Origin: Alphaproteobacteria bacterium MarineAlpha9_Bin3
GTDB lineage: Bacteria > Pseudomonadota > Alphaproteobacteria > TMED109
Direction of reading: 5' to 3'
Length of the DNA: 42,955 bases
Assembly (NCBI GenBank): GCA_002937655.1
Contig: PTKH01000009.1
Location: forward strand, 1-42,955
The notes beneath the pieces were generated by a model. It was not told the DNA's origin and searched no databases. It saw only the letters and a list, made by a program, of their open reading frames with translations. Below, piece after piece: positions 25,146 through 34,077 of the stretch (positions are counted from its first letter, which is position 1; every line of letters begins with the position of its first letter). Position numbers and translations under genes: made by a program.

Positions 25146-25634
25146 TTATAAAATGGTAATTTTTTCATTCGGTTCAAGCGACTCTAATATTTCAATAAAG
25201 TCATTCAATTTTATACCAATACATCCTGCCGTTGGTTTATAAGTATCTAATGATACATGCATAAATATTGCACTTCCTTTGAAAGGAATTGTAGGATTAA
25301 TATTATAGTTTATTACTAGTAATATATCGTATATATTGTCACTTCTAAAAAAACTTTCTTCATGATTATATTTTACTTTTATTAATTGATTATAATTTAA
25401 TTCATTAGGGTTGTTAGACCATGCCATTCCTTTCTTTATTTCAATAAGTTTAAATTTAGTATTTAAATTTTTTACGCGATCTGTTCTAATAAATAAATTT
25501 CCAAAATTATAAGTGCCAATAGGGGTTTTTTTATCTCCTTCTATTTTATTTCTTGTAAAACCATTTAACCCAATGGAGCATTTATAATCTTTTTTATTGT
25601 AATGAAGAATTTTATGTTTATTAACATAAATCAT
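25146..25634 (-). CDS. L,D-transpeptidase (YkuD domain)
   Basis: 162 residues, essentially one YkuD domain. The catalytic pair is visible: His126 in FMHVSLD and Cys138 in TAGCIGIK. Upstream blocks KKTPIGTYNFG (about 35-45) and MAWSNNPNELNYNQ (70-83) fit the family. Such enzymes form 3-3 peptidoglycan crosslinks or attach lipoproteins. No signal sequence or membrane segment is seen at the N terminus (MIYVNKHKILHY), although the enzyme must reach the periplasm to act on peptidoglycan, so either export is atypical or the role differs. It is last in a minus-strand unit, starting 3 nt after xthA ends. Confidence 0.82.
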   Translation of the reverse strand: MIYVNKHKILHYNKKDYKCSIGLNGFTRNKIEGDKKTPIGTYNFGNLFIRTDRVKNLNTKFKLIEIKKGMAWSNNPNELNYNQLIKVKYNHEESFFRSDNIYDILLVINYNINPTIPFKGSAIFMHVSLDTYKPTAGCIGIKLNDFIEILESLEPNEKITIL

Positions 25635-25637
25635 TAT

Positions 25638-26417
25638 TTAAATATTTAATTTTATTATAACTGGTGCGTGGTCTGACGGCTTTTCTAGAGATCTATGATA
25701 TGTATCAATCTCAATGGAGTTTAGTTTATCAACGGCTGAGGGAGAAAGTAAAAAGTGGTCTATTCGTAATCCTTTATTTTGTTCAAATGCTCTCCCATAA
25801 TCCCAATAACTCCAATTAGTTTTTTCTGAATGAAGAGAACGCCATGCGTCGTAATAACCTAAATTAATGATCTCTCTAAATTTTGCCCTAGATTCTGGTT
25901 GAAATAAGGCATCATTTCTCATTGATTCAGGGTTTGCTGCATCCCTGTCTTCGGGACATATGTTAAAGTCTCCTCCTAAAATAACCATTTCTTCATTTTG
26001 AAGTAATTTTTCGACGTGATTTCGTAATTTTGTCATCCATTCTAATTTATACGAAAACTTATCTGTATTTATAGGATTTCCATTTGGTAGATATATTGAG
26101 GCTACTCTAAAACCACTATTTTTAGCATTAATCCAACATTCAATATATCTTGCCTGTTCATCATCGCCAACGTTATATAAATTTGTGATAATATCGCTTA
26201 TCGGGTACTTAGATAATATGGCTACACCATTGTAAGCTTTTTGGCCTTTAAATATTAAATTATATCCTAAATCTTCTAATTCTGTAGCTGGTATATCTTT
26301 ATCTTGTGCTTTTAATTCTTGTAAAAGAAGCACGTCAGGGGATTGTTTTTCAATGAAGTCTTTTACATGTGGCATTCTAACTCTAACAGAGTTTACATTC
26401 CATGTTGAAATTTTCAT
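25638..26417 (-). CDS. xthA: Exodeoxyribonuclease III
   Basis: 259 residues. AP endonuclease and 3'-5' exonuclease in base excision repair. Motifs of the Mg-dependent EEP fold are all present: STWNVNSVR at the start, LLLQELKAQD with the metal Glu near residue 34, GGDFNICPEDRD (about 143-154), and the catalytic DHAPV near the C terminus. It sits between erpA and the L,D-transpeptidase gene, separated by 1 and 3 nt, so the three genes are surely one transcription unit. Erp A-XthA adjacency is common in alphaproteobacteria. Confidence 0.96.
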   Translation of the reverse strand: MKISTWNVNSVRVRMPHVKDFIEKQSPDVLLLQELKAQDKDIPATELEDLGYNLIFKGQKAYNGVAILSKYPISDIITNLYNVGDDEQARYIECWINAKNSGFRVASIYLPNGNPINTDKFSYKLEWMTKLRNHVEKLLQNEEMVILGGDFNICPEDRDAANPESMRNDALFQPESRAKFREIINLGYYDAWRSLHSEKTNWSYWDYGRAFEQNKGLRIDHFLLSPSAVDKLNSIEIDTYHRSLEKPSDHAPVIIKLNI

Positions 26418-26418
26418 A

Positions 26419-26754
26419 TTAGGTTACCGAGAAAGAAGTACCACATCCACAACTAGAAGTTGCATTAGGATTGTCAATTGTAAAAGATGCACCACTTAAG
26501 TCTTCTTTCCAATTAATTTCTGACCCTGCAAGGTATGTAAGTGATACATTATCAGTTACTAAAGCTGGTTTTCCATTATCATCTTTAGAAGCGACGATAT
26601 CATCTTTAAGTGTTTCTTTATCAAATTTAAAAGAGTAAGAAAAACCTGAGCAACCGCCACCATCAACAGTTATTCTAAGAAAGCCTTCCCCCTCTTGTTT
26701 TTGAATATATTCTATTCTTTTTAATGCACTTTTTGAAATAGTCAGTTCTTGCAT
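26419..26754 (-). CDS. erpA: Iron-sulfur cluster insertion protein ErpA (HesB/IscA family)
   Basis: 111 residues. A-type carrier delivering Fe-S clusters to target proteins. The three conserved cysteines are in DGGGCSGF (about residue 35) and SSCGCGTSFSV at the C terminus. The GSEINW... block in the middle is also typical. It heads a minus-strand unit with xthA and the L,D-transpeptidase and diverges from dgt; the roughly 106-nt AT-rich spacer must hold both promoters, and I see no clear iron-response site in it. Confidence 0.93.
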   Translation of the reverse strand: MQELTISKSALKRIEYIQKQEGEGFLRITVDGGGCSGFSYSFKFDKETLKDDIVASKDDNGKPALVTDNVSLTYLAGSEINWKEDLSGASFTIDNPNATSSCGCGTSFSVT

Positions 26755-26860
26755 AAAACAACTCTCATTTAATATTACAATATATTTATAATGTTAGTTC
26801 AAATTTATATAATTTCAAGTTATGTATATATATATTACCATAAGAAAGATATATATAAAT

Positions 26861-28072
26861 ATGAAAAAATTAAATTTATATAGAACAGAGTTCTCCAAAA
26901 CAAAAGGACGTTACTTTTTAGAAGATGAATCTTTATATAGAAATCCATTTATGAGAGATAGAGATAGGTTAATTCATTCTGCTGCTTTTAGAAGATTAGA
27001 ACACAAAACGCAGGTATTTGTTCAACATGAAGGTGATAACTTTAGATCTCGTTTAACGCATACTATAGAGGTTGCTCAGATAGCAAGAACAATTGCTTCT
27101 CGTTTAGGTTTAGATCCAGATTTAGCAGAAACAATAGCTTTAGCTCATGATTTAGGTCATACGCCATTTGGTCATGCTGGTGAAGATGCATTAAATAAAT
27201 CCATGATAGGTAAAGGAGGCTTTGATCATAATGCTCAAACATTAAGAATAGTAACTAAATTAGAAAAAAAATATGCTGAATTCGATGGATTAAATTTAAC
27301 ATGGGAATCTTTAGAAGGTATTGTAAAACATAATGGACCATTATCTGGAAAAATACCTACAGTTGTAAAAGAATATCAAAATCTTATCAAAATGAGTAAT
27401 GAAAAACTAGATTTAAAATTAGATAAATTTGCTGGCCCAGAAGCACAAGTAGCTGCTATATCAGACGATATTGCTTACTGCAACCATGATATAGACGACG
27501 GTTTAAGGGCAGGTTTATTTGAACTAGATTCATTAGAAGATATTGAGCATGTTGCTAAAGTCATAAATTCTAACAGAATTAGATGGAAGAATATTGAGAA
27601 AAAAAGACTAATTCATGAAACTATTAGAAAATTAATAAATAATATGATTGAAGATGTAGTAACAGAATATAAAATTATTATAAATAAAAATAAATTTAAC
27701 TCTTCTGATGATATTAGAAATCATAATACAAAAGTAATAAGATTCTCTAAAAATATGTATGAAGATAATCAAAAGTTAAGAAAATTTCTTTTTGAAAAAA
27801 TGTATAAACATACAATAGTAAATAGAATGACTTTAAAAGCAAAAAGTATAGTAGAAGAACTATTTAATGCTTTTTCAAGTGATATTACTATTTTACCTTC
27901 AGAATGGAGAGAAATTGCAGAAAATGCAAAATCAGATAATGATTTATATAGAACTATATCAGATTATATAGCTGGAATGACAGATAGGTATGCAGTAATG
28001 GAACATAAAAGACTCTATGATTTACATGGAGGTTGGACTGGAACTTCTTTATATGATAAACGCGATAGATGA
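26861..28072 (+). CDS. dgt: Deoxyguanosinetriphosphate triphosphohydrolase-like protein
   Basis: 403 residues from the ATG at 26861; a longer in-frame start at 26822 would add 13 isoleucine- and tyrosine-rich residues unlike any dGTPase N terminus. HD-domain dNTPase that cleaves dNTPs to deoxynucleosides and triphosphate. The N-terminal RDRDRLIHSAAFRRLEHKTQV block and the metal site HTIEVAQIARTIA followed by ALAHDLGHTPFGHAGE are textbook. Length matches the shorter type 2 dGTPase-like group. It stands at the head of the dgt-argS-SPOR-nagZ-scpAB series. Confidence 0.94.
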   Translation: MKKLNLYRTEFSKTKGRYFLEDESLYRNPFMRDRDRLIHSAAFRRLEHKTQVFVQHEGDNFRSRLTHTIEVAQIARTIASRLGLDPDLAETIALAHDLGHTPFGHAGEDALNKSMIGKGGFDHNAQTLRIVTKLEKKYAEFDGLNLTWESLEGIVKHNGPLSGKIPTVVKEYQNLIKMSNEKLDLKLDKFAGPEAQVAAISDDIAYCNHDIDDGLRAGLFELDSLEDIEHVAKVINSNRIRWKNIEKKRLIHETIRKLINNMIEDVVTEYKIIINKNKFNSSDDIRNHNTKVIRFSKNMYEDNQKLRKFLFEKMYKHTIVNRMTLKAKSIVEELFNAFSSDITILPSEWREIAENAKSDNDLYRTISDYIAGMTDRYAVMEHKRLYDLHGGWTGTSLYDKRDR

Positions 28073-28098
28073 TTTTTATTAATTGAAATGGATTACTA

Positions 28099-29832
28099 GT
28101 GAATATTTTTGAATATGTTAAAACAATATTATTAGATATAGCTAAATCTCGAGGAGTAGAAGATGATATATTACTTCATAAAATTACGGCTGAGCCTCCA
28201 AAAGAAGATATACATGGGGATGTTTCAACTAATATTGCGCTTCTATGTTCTAAAAAACTAAATTCTAACCCTAGACAATTAGCAGAAAGTTTTAAAGAAT
28301 TATTAGTAAAAAATACTTATATAGATAATGTGCAAATTGCAGGTCCTGGTTTTATTAATATATTTCTTAATAAAAATATATTCTATGAATGTTGTAAAAA
28401 TGTTCTTAATATTAAAAATGAATATGGTAGAAGTAATTATGGTAAATCCGAAAAAGTTAATATAGAATATGTGTCAGCTAACCCCACTGGTCCTATGCAT
28501 ATTGGGCATGCAAGAGGCGCAGTATTTGGTGATTCTTTAGCAAACTTACTACAATATGTAGGATATAATGTTACTAGAGAATATTATATTAATGATGCAG
28601 GACAACAAATCATTAATTTGGCAAAATCTGTCTATATTAGATATATAGAAATTTTAACTAAAAAAGAAGCAGTCTTTGATGATGATTTATATCCAGGAGA
28701 ATATTTGATAGCTGTTGCTAAAGAAATAATTGATATATATGGCGATAGGTTTCTTTCTTGTGATGAGCAAAATTGGATTAAAGTTTTTAAAGAATTTAGT
28801 ACTAATGCAATGATGAATATTATTAAAGAGGATTTATCTCTAATTAATATTTATCATGATAATTTTGTTTCTGAAGAACATATTAAATCAATAGGCTTAA
28901 TAGATAAAGTAGTGAAATTATTAAACAAAAATGGCTCTATTTATGAAGGTGTATTAGATCCGCCTAAAGGGCAAAAAAATGAAAATTGGGAAAGTAGGCC
29001 TCAGCTACTTTTTAAGTCTACTTTGTTTGGAGATGATTTAGATAGGCCGTTAAAAAAAGCAGATAATACTTGGACTTATTTTGCAGCGGATTCAGCTTAT
29101 CATTATGATAAATTTAAAAGAAATTATACCTCATTAATAAATGTATGGGGAGCAGATCATGGTGGGTACATAAAAAGAATTGAGGGTATTATAAAGTCAA
29201 TTTCAAATTCTAAATTAAAATTTGATGTGAAATTATGTCAATTAGTAAATTTAAATAAGGATGGTAAACCAGTAAAAATGTCAAAAAGAGCGGGTAATTT
29301 TATTTCAATGAAAAGTGTAATAGATTCGGTAGGAGCAGATGTGTTAAGGTTTATAATGTTAACAAGAAAAAATGACGCTCCTTTAGACTTTGATTTGGCT
29401 AAAGTTAAAGAGCAGTCTAAGGATAATCCTGTTTTTTATGTACAATATGCCAATGTAAGAATTAATTCTCTTTATAAAAAGGCACAAAATCATGGCATAA
29501 ATTTAAATGATGAATTAATTAATGTTAATTTTGATTTACTTAATAATTCGTCAGAAATTAATATAATCAAGCTTATAGCTAAATGGCCTAGACAAGTTGA
29601 AGCTGCTGCAAAGGCAAATGAACCTCATAGAATTACATTTTATTTAAACGATTTGGCAAGTGCTTTTCACAGCTCATGGTCTTTAGGAAATGAAGACCCT
29701 TCATTAAGATATATCATTGATAATAATATGGATTTATCTAAAGCAAGATTAGCATTAGCAAAAATTGTTAAAATAATTATGGCATCTGGTTTATCTATTA
29801 TAGGAGTTGAGCCAGTTGATAAATTGTCTTAA
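28099..29832 (+). CDS. argS: Arginyl-tRNA synthetase
   Basis: 577 residues. Class I synthetase charging tRNA-Arg. The HIGH-type motif is in NPTGPMHIGHARG (about 129-141), the KMSK-like loop reads KMSKRAGN (about 393-400), the N-terminal Add1-like domain precedes them, and a C-terminal anticodon-binding domain with YVQYANVRI is complete. The start is GTG. It follows dgt by 26 nt and precedes the SPOR-domain gene by 17 nt, a gene order repeatedly seen in alphaproteobacteria. Confidence 0.98.
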   Translation: MNIFEYVKTILLDIAKSRGVEDDILLHKITAEPPKEDIHGDVSTNIALLCSKKLNSNPRQLAESFKELLVKNTYIDNVQIAGPGFINIFLNKNIFYECCKNVLNIKNEYGRSNYGKSEKVNIEYVSANPTGPMHIGHARGAVFGDSLANLLQYVGYNVTREYYINDAGQQIINLAKSVYIRYIEILTKKEAVFDDDLYPGEYLIAVAKEIIDIYGDRFLSCDEQNWIKVFKEFSTNAMMNIIKEDLSLINIYHDNFVSEEHIKSIGLIDKVVKLLNKNGSIYEGVLDPPKGQKNENWESRPQLLFKSTLFGDDLDRPLKKADNTWTYFAADSAYHYDKFKRNYTSLINVWGADHGGYIKRIEGIIKSISNSKLKFDVKLCQLVNLNKDGKPVKMSKRAGNFISMKSVIDSVGADVLRFIMLTRKNDAPLDFDLAKVKEQSKDNPVFYVQYANVRINSLYKKAQNHGINLNDELINVNFDLLNNSSEINIIKLIAKWPRQVEAAAKANEPHRITFYLNDLASAFHSSWSLGNEDPSLRYIIDNNMDLSKARLALAKIVKIIMASGLSIIGVEPVDKLS

Positions 29833-29849
29833 TGTAATTGGTTTTAAAT

Positions 29850-30410
29850 ATGTTTAAAAAAATTATTCTAATTTTGATTTTAATTATAATAAGTAGTGCT
29901 TCTTATAAATATCTTTTACCTGTATTTTCTAAGAGTGATCAAATAATTAATATAGATGGAAATGAAGATCAATATAAGTTTAAACCTAATGATAAAGAAG
30001 GTAAAAGCTTTAATGGAGACACATTACAGATATATGAAATTACTCGTGAAAAATTACTTCCAGATGTTGAGGTAAAATCATTAGATGTAGATTTGAAAGT
30101 TTTATCAAAGATAAATACTGAAGATAAAACTATAATTAGTAAAAATACATATTCATCATATGACATATTTTTGCAACTAGGTTCATATAAAACGGAAGAA
30201 AAAGCAAAAAATTTTATAAGAAACTTCAAAGAAAAAAATTTCCAATTAATTAATAATTTAAATTTAAATATTACTTCAGCAAATCTTCCTGAAAGAGGAA
30301 CCTACTACAGGGTTAGATTAGGTCCATTTAATGATAATAAAGATATTTTCACATTATGTATTGACCTTAAATTAGAAAATAACGAGTGTTTAATAGTTAA
30401 GGATAAATAA
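29850..30410 (+). CDS. SPOR-domain membrane protein
   Basis: 186 residues from the ATG at 29850. One N-terminal membrane helix (FKKIILILILIIISS) would leave the rest in the periplasm. The C-terminal segment from about residue 107 is a SPOR domain: FLQLGSYKTEEKAKNF, then GTYYRVRLGPFND and a final strand. SPOR domains bind denuded glycan strands at the division septum. The linker is short and lysine/aspartate-rich. The location between argS and nagZ matches the usual alphaproteobacterial arrangement, consistent with a cell-wall role. Confidence 0.87.
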   Translation: MFKKIILILILIIISSASYKYLLPVFSKSDQIINIDGNEDQYKFKPNDKEGKSFNGDTLQIYEITREKLLPDVEVKSLDVDLKVLSKINTEDKTIISKNTYSSYDIFLQLGSYKTEEKAKNFIRNFKEKNFQLINNLNLNITSANLPERGTYYRVRLGPFNDNKDIFTLCIDLKLENNECLIVKDK

Positions 30411-30416
30411 TACTTA

Positions 30417-31433
30417 ATGATAAATATAAAGAGTGTAATAATTGGTATTTCCGGTTTAATTTTAACTAAGGACGAAAAAAATCTTTTAAAAACATATTTA
30501 CCTATTGGTATTATATTATTTAGCAGAAATATTAAAAATAATAATCAAGTATTACGTTTAACAAATGAGATAAGAGAAGTATTAGGTTTTGATTGTCTTA
30601 TATTAATTGACCAAGAAGGTGGACGGGTTCAGAGATTAAAGGAACCTAATTGTCCTAATTACCCTGCTGCAAATTTTTTTGGTGAGTTAGCAAAAAAATC
30701 TGTAAAGGATGCAGTAAGAGCTACTTATTTAAATTATTATCTATTAGGTAAGGATCTAATAAATATTGGAATTAATGTTAATTGTGCTCCTTGTTTGGAT
30801 GTAAAAAACTTAAATACTCATGAAGTTATAGGCGATAGGGCCTTTTCATCAGATCCTAAAATTGTTTCTCTTTTAGGGGAAGCTGCTTGTAATGGGTTAA
30901 TAAAATCAGGAGTTTTACCTATAATTAAACATATACCAGGACATGGAAAAGCTGTATCTGATAGTCATTTATCATTACCTATTATAAATGATAAAGTTAA
31001 ATCTTTAGAAAAAAGTGATTTTTTACCTTTTAAAAATTTGTCAGACATGCCTATGGCTATGACTGCTCATATTTTATATGAAGATATAGATAATAGGTTG
31101 CCAGTTACTCAATCTAGGTTAGCTAATACATTTATTAGAAAAAATATTAAATATAAAGGTATATTAATATCTGATGATATTGAAATGTTAGCTTTATCAG
31201 GCTCTCTTCAAGATAAAATAAAGTCTATATATAAGGCAAATTATGATTTAATATTACATTGTTCCGGCGATTTAAATAATACTGAAATAGTTCTTAAAAA
31301 CGGCAACTTTATGGAAAAAGATTTATTTATTAAAATTAAGTCCAGTATGGAAAGTCTTAATAAAATTGATAATACTAATACTTTTACCTCAAATAAGATT
31401 GAATTAAGTAATATTTTAAAAAAGCTAATGTAA
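30417..31433 (+). CDS. nagZ: Beta-N-acetylhexosaminidase NagZ
   Basis: 338 residues, glycoside hydrolase family 3. Removes GlcNAc from cytoplasmic anhydro-muropeptides during peptidoglycan recycling. Motifs: LIDQEGGRVQRL (about 61-72), IKHIPGHGKAVSDSH (about 169-183, with the acid/base His) and LISDDIEM (about 246-253, with the nucleophile Asp). No signal sequence, as expected for a cytoplasmic enzyme. It starts 6 nt after the SPOR-domain gene and is followed by scpA after about 104 nt. Confidence 0.95.
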   Translation: MINIKSVIIGISGLILTKDEKNLLKTYLPIGIILFSRNIKNNNQVLRLTNEIREVLGFDCLILIDQEGGRVQRLKEPNCPNYPAANFFGELAKKSVKDAVRATYLNYYLLGKDLINIGINVNCAPCLDVKNLNTHEVIGDRAFSSDPKIVSLLGEAACNGLIKSGVLPIIKHIPGHGKAVSDSHLSLPIINDKVKSLEKSDFLPFKNLSDMPMAMTAHILYEDIDNRLPVTQSRLANTFIRKNIKYKGILISDDIEMLALSGSLQDKIKSIYKANYDLILHCSGDLNNTEIVLKNGNFMEKDLFIKIKSSMESLNKIDNTNTFTSNKIELSNILKKLM

Positions 31434-31537
31434 ATAACAACTTTTAGCATTAAATTTCTATATGTTGTGTTTAAATCTGGTAAATATATATATATTGTGT
31501 TAATTAATTATTGAGGTTATTAATCTTTAAGGTAAAA

Positions 31538-32344
31538 ATGGAAGAAATAAAACATAGTATTGAAAAGAATCTAGAAGATGATCCAGGAATTATAGAAAAC
31601 TCTTTCAATGATGAAATTTTATTATTAAATATTAATGGCTACGAAGGCGCTATAGACCTACTTTTAGACTTGGCAAGAAGGCAAAAAGTAGATTTATTAA
31701 GTATATCTATACTTGAATTAGCGGAGCAATATTTAGAATATGTGAAAAATGCTAGTAAATTAAACTTAGAGTTAGCCTCTGATTATCTAGTTATGGCGGC
31801 CTGGTTAGCTTTTTTAAAATCAAAAATATTACTACCCGAAGAAGAGGAAGAAGAAATAAGCGGTGAAGATTTAGCTAAGGCGCTAAAAATACAATTATCT
31901 AAACTTCAAGCAATGCGAGATGCAGGAAAAAAACTTTTTCAACTAGATTTATTATTTATAGATCGCTTTCCTAAAGGTATTATATCTAAAGAAGTTAAAA
32001 TTATAAAAATAGAAGATAATACTAATTTAAATGATTTATTATTTTCTTATAGTAATATTATTAGAGGTAAGAACCTTAAGGATTATGAACCTCCCGTTAA
32101 AAAATTAGAAACTATAGAGTCTGCTTTAAAAAGACTTAATAAACTTTTAAATACTGATAAGGATTGGCAGCAATTATCATTGTTTCTTCCAGAAGATTTA
32201 GATAAAAATGATAAAGTTTTTAATAGTTCAGTTTTATCAGCTACTTTTTCTGCTACTTTAGAATTAGCTAAAAAAGGAAAAGTAGAGATAAGACAATTAA
32301 ATGCTTTTGGAGAAATATTTATTAGAAATAAAATGGAAATTTAA
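31538..32344 (+). CDS. scpA: Segregation and condensation protein A
   Basis: 268 residues from the ATG at 31538, which has TAAGG about 6 nt upstream; the frame also has a TTG at 31511. Kleisin subunit bridging the SMC heads in chromosome condensation. The N-terminal GAIDLLLDLARRQKVDLLSISI block, the YLVMAAWLAFLKSKILLP helix and the C-terminal winged-helix segment (SATFSATLELAKKGKV) are all clear. scpB follows after 5 nt, so the two are surely co-translated. Confidence 0.96.
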   Translation: MEEIKHSIEKNLEDDPGIIENSFNDEILLLNINGYEGAIDLLLDLARRQKVDLLSISILELAEQYLEYVKNASKLNLELASDYLVMAAWLAFLKSKILLPEEEEEEISGEDLAKALKIQLSKLQAMRDAGKKLFQLDLLFIDRFPKGIISKEVKIIKIEDNTNLNDLLFSYSNIIRGKNLKDYEPPVKKLETIESALKRLNKLLNTDKDWQQLSLFLPEDLDKNDKVFNSSVLSATFSATLELAKKGKVEIRQLNAFGEIFIRNKMEI

Positions 32345-32349
32345 TAATT

Positions 32350-32919
32350 ATGAATAAAGAGTTATTGATAAAAATAGTTGAGGGTATAATTTTTACGAGC
32401 GAAAGTCCCATTAGAGTAAAGGATATAGAGAAAAGGTTACCTGAATGCAAAGATTTAAATGCTATAATAGATATTTTATTAATAAAATATAAAGAAGGAG
32501 GTTTTGTTTTAGAAAAAAGTAGTGATGGATTAGCCTTTAGAACATCTAGTAGTATCTCTAATTATATGAAAATTGAAAAAACAATTCAAAAAAAATTATC
32601 TAAAGCAGCATTAGAAATATTGTCTATTATTGCTTATCATCAACCTGTTACAAGAGCAGAAATTGAAGATATGAGAGGGGTTAGTGTGAGTCAAGGATCA
32701 CTTGACGTACTTTTAAATAATAATTGGGTTGAGCCAAAAGGTCATAAGAATATTCCAGGTAGGCCTTCTACTTGGAGAACTACTAAAGATTTTTTGGATC
32801 ATTTTGGTTTATCTTCATTAAAAGATCTTCCTGGTTTATCTGAACTTAAATCAGCAGGTCTACTTGCAAGAAATATTGGGCCATCCGTTTTAAATAGAGA
32901 TAATATTTCTGACTTATAA
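32350..32919 (+). CDS. scpB: Segregation and condensation protein B
   Basis: 189 residues with two winged-helix domains. Binds ScpA as a dimer in the SMC complex. Recognisable blocks are IIFTSESPI (about 14-22), the RTSSSIS region, LEILSIIAYHQPVTRAEIE (about 94-112) with RGVSVSQGSLDVLL, and GRPSTWRTTKDFLDHFGL near 138-155. The end LKDLPGLSEL is typical. After it the expected tat genes are displaced by an iron transporter. Confidence 0.96.
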   Translation: MNKELLIKIVEGIIFTSESPIRVKDIEKRLPECKDLNAIIDILLIKYKEGGFVLEKSSDGLAFRTSSSISNYMKIEKTIQKKLSKAALEILSIIAYHQPVTRAEIEDMRGVSVSQGSLDVLLNNNWVEPKGHKNIPGRPSTWRTTKDFLDHFGLSSLKDLPGLSELKSAGLLARNIGPSVLNRDNISDL

Positions 32920-32971
32920 TATTTAATTAAAAATTTTTTATACCAATCATAAATTTTTCTGATAATATTAA

Positions 32972-32992
32972 TGAGAATAAGTATTAATCTCA
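32972..32992. promoter_or_regulatory. Fur-like palindrome upstream of the iron transporter
   Basis: TGAGAATAA (32972-32980), spacer GTA, then TTAATCTCA (32984-32992): the arms are reverse complements at 8 of 9 positions. Just before it GATAAT and ATTAAT (32961-32972) extend the site toward the hexamer-repeat pattern of Fur boxes. It is 31 nt before the fbpA start codon. Regulation by Fur or another iron-responsive repressor is inferred from position and pattern. Confidence 0.5.
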
Positions 32993-33023
32993 CTAATTTA
33001 TTTATTATTATTTAAGGAATAAA

Positions 33024-34031
33024 ATGAAAAATATTAATATACTATTGATTATAATTTTATCTTTTTTTTATATTGGAAAATGTTGGTCAGAAGAAGTTAA
33101 TCTTTATTCTGCCAGAAAAGAGCATTTAATTAAGCCGCTTACGGATTTATTTGAAAAAGAAACTGGCATAAAAGTAAATTTAGTTACTGCAAAATCGTCA
33201 CAATTACATCAAAGAGTTTTGAGGGAAGGAAAAAATTCTCCAGCAGATGTTTTGCTCACAACAGATGCTGGTAATTTATGGAAAGCATCTAATGAGAATT
33301 TTTTCCAACCTATTTATTCAGAATTATTAAATAAAAGAATAAAGCCTAAATACAGAGATGAAAATAATTTGTGGTTCGGTTTAAGTTTAAGAGCGAGGAT
33401 TATTGTTTATTCATTAGATAGAGTTAAAAAAGATGAGCTAAAGGGATATAAATATCTATCAAATCCAATTTTTAAAAATAGAATCTTAATTCGCTCTTCT
33501 AGTAATGTATATAATCAATCTTTAATTGCTCATATGATTTCTAAATATGGTGAAGATAAAGTTGAGATATGGGCTAAAGGTTTAGTTAATAATTTTGCCA
33601 GAGATCCTGCTGGAGGTGATAGAGATCAAATAAAAGCCATAGCAGCTGGAATAGGAGATATAGCTGTAGTAAATTCCTACTATATAATTAATATGTTAAA
33701 TTCTGATAATAAAGGTATATTTGATTCTTTAGGCATTTATTTTCCCCATGATAATGAAATGGGTACACATTTTAATATTAGTGGAGCTGGGTTATTATTA
33801 AATGCTCCAAATCCAGCTAACGGAAAAAAATTAATTGAATTTTTAGCTAGTGAAAAAGCTCAATTAATTTATTCTAATAATAACTTTGAGTATCCAGTTA
33901 TAGAAAATGTAGAAATTCCTAATGATCTAAAAAGGCTTGGAAAATATACAGAAGATTCCACAAATATCTATGAATATGGAAAACTCTCTTTTAAAGCAAT
34001 TAAATTAGCTGATAGAGTAGGTTGGAAATAG
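33024..34031 (+). CDS. fbpA: Fe(III) ABC transporter substrate-binding protein
   Basis: 335 residues with a signal sequence (about 1-22, ending KCWSEE). Periplasmic ferric-iron binding protein of the FbpA/FutA type. The mature N terminus VNLYSARKEHL, the segment LRARIIVYSLDR and the paired tyrosines NSYYI near residue 218 are the iron-ligand regions of the family. It begins 31 nt after a Fur-like palindrome and heads a three-gene operon with permease and ATPase. FutA-like Tyr-rich coordination is likely; the exact ligand set needs alignment. Confidence 0.92.
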   Translation: MKNINILLIIILSFFYIGKCWSEEVNLYSARKEHLIKPLTDLFEKETGIKVNLVTAKSSQLHQRVLREGKNSPADVLLTTDAGNLWKASNENFFQPIYSELLNKRIKPKYRDENNLWFGLSLRARIIVYSLDRVKKDELKGYKYLSNPIFKNRILIRSSSNVYNQSLIAHMISKYGEDKVEIWAKGLVNNFARDPAGGDRDQIKAIAAGIGDIAVVNSYYIINMLNSDNKGIFDSLGIYFPHDNEMGTHFNISGAGLLLNAPNPANGKKLIEFLASEKAQLIYSNNNFEYPVIENVEIPNDLKRLGKYTEDSTNIYEYGKLSFKAIKLADRVGWK

Positions 34032-34077
34032 TTATAATATATATATGATTATTTTTATTATTATTTATAATTATTAA

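Noticed and set aside
26822-26860. Upstream in-frame ATG for dgt
   Set aside because: The 13 added residues are Ile/Tyr-rich and look non-coding; the family N terminus begins at the later ATG.
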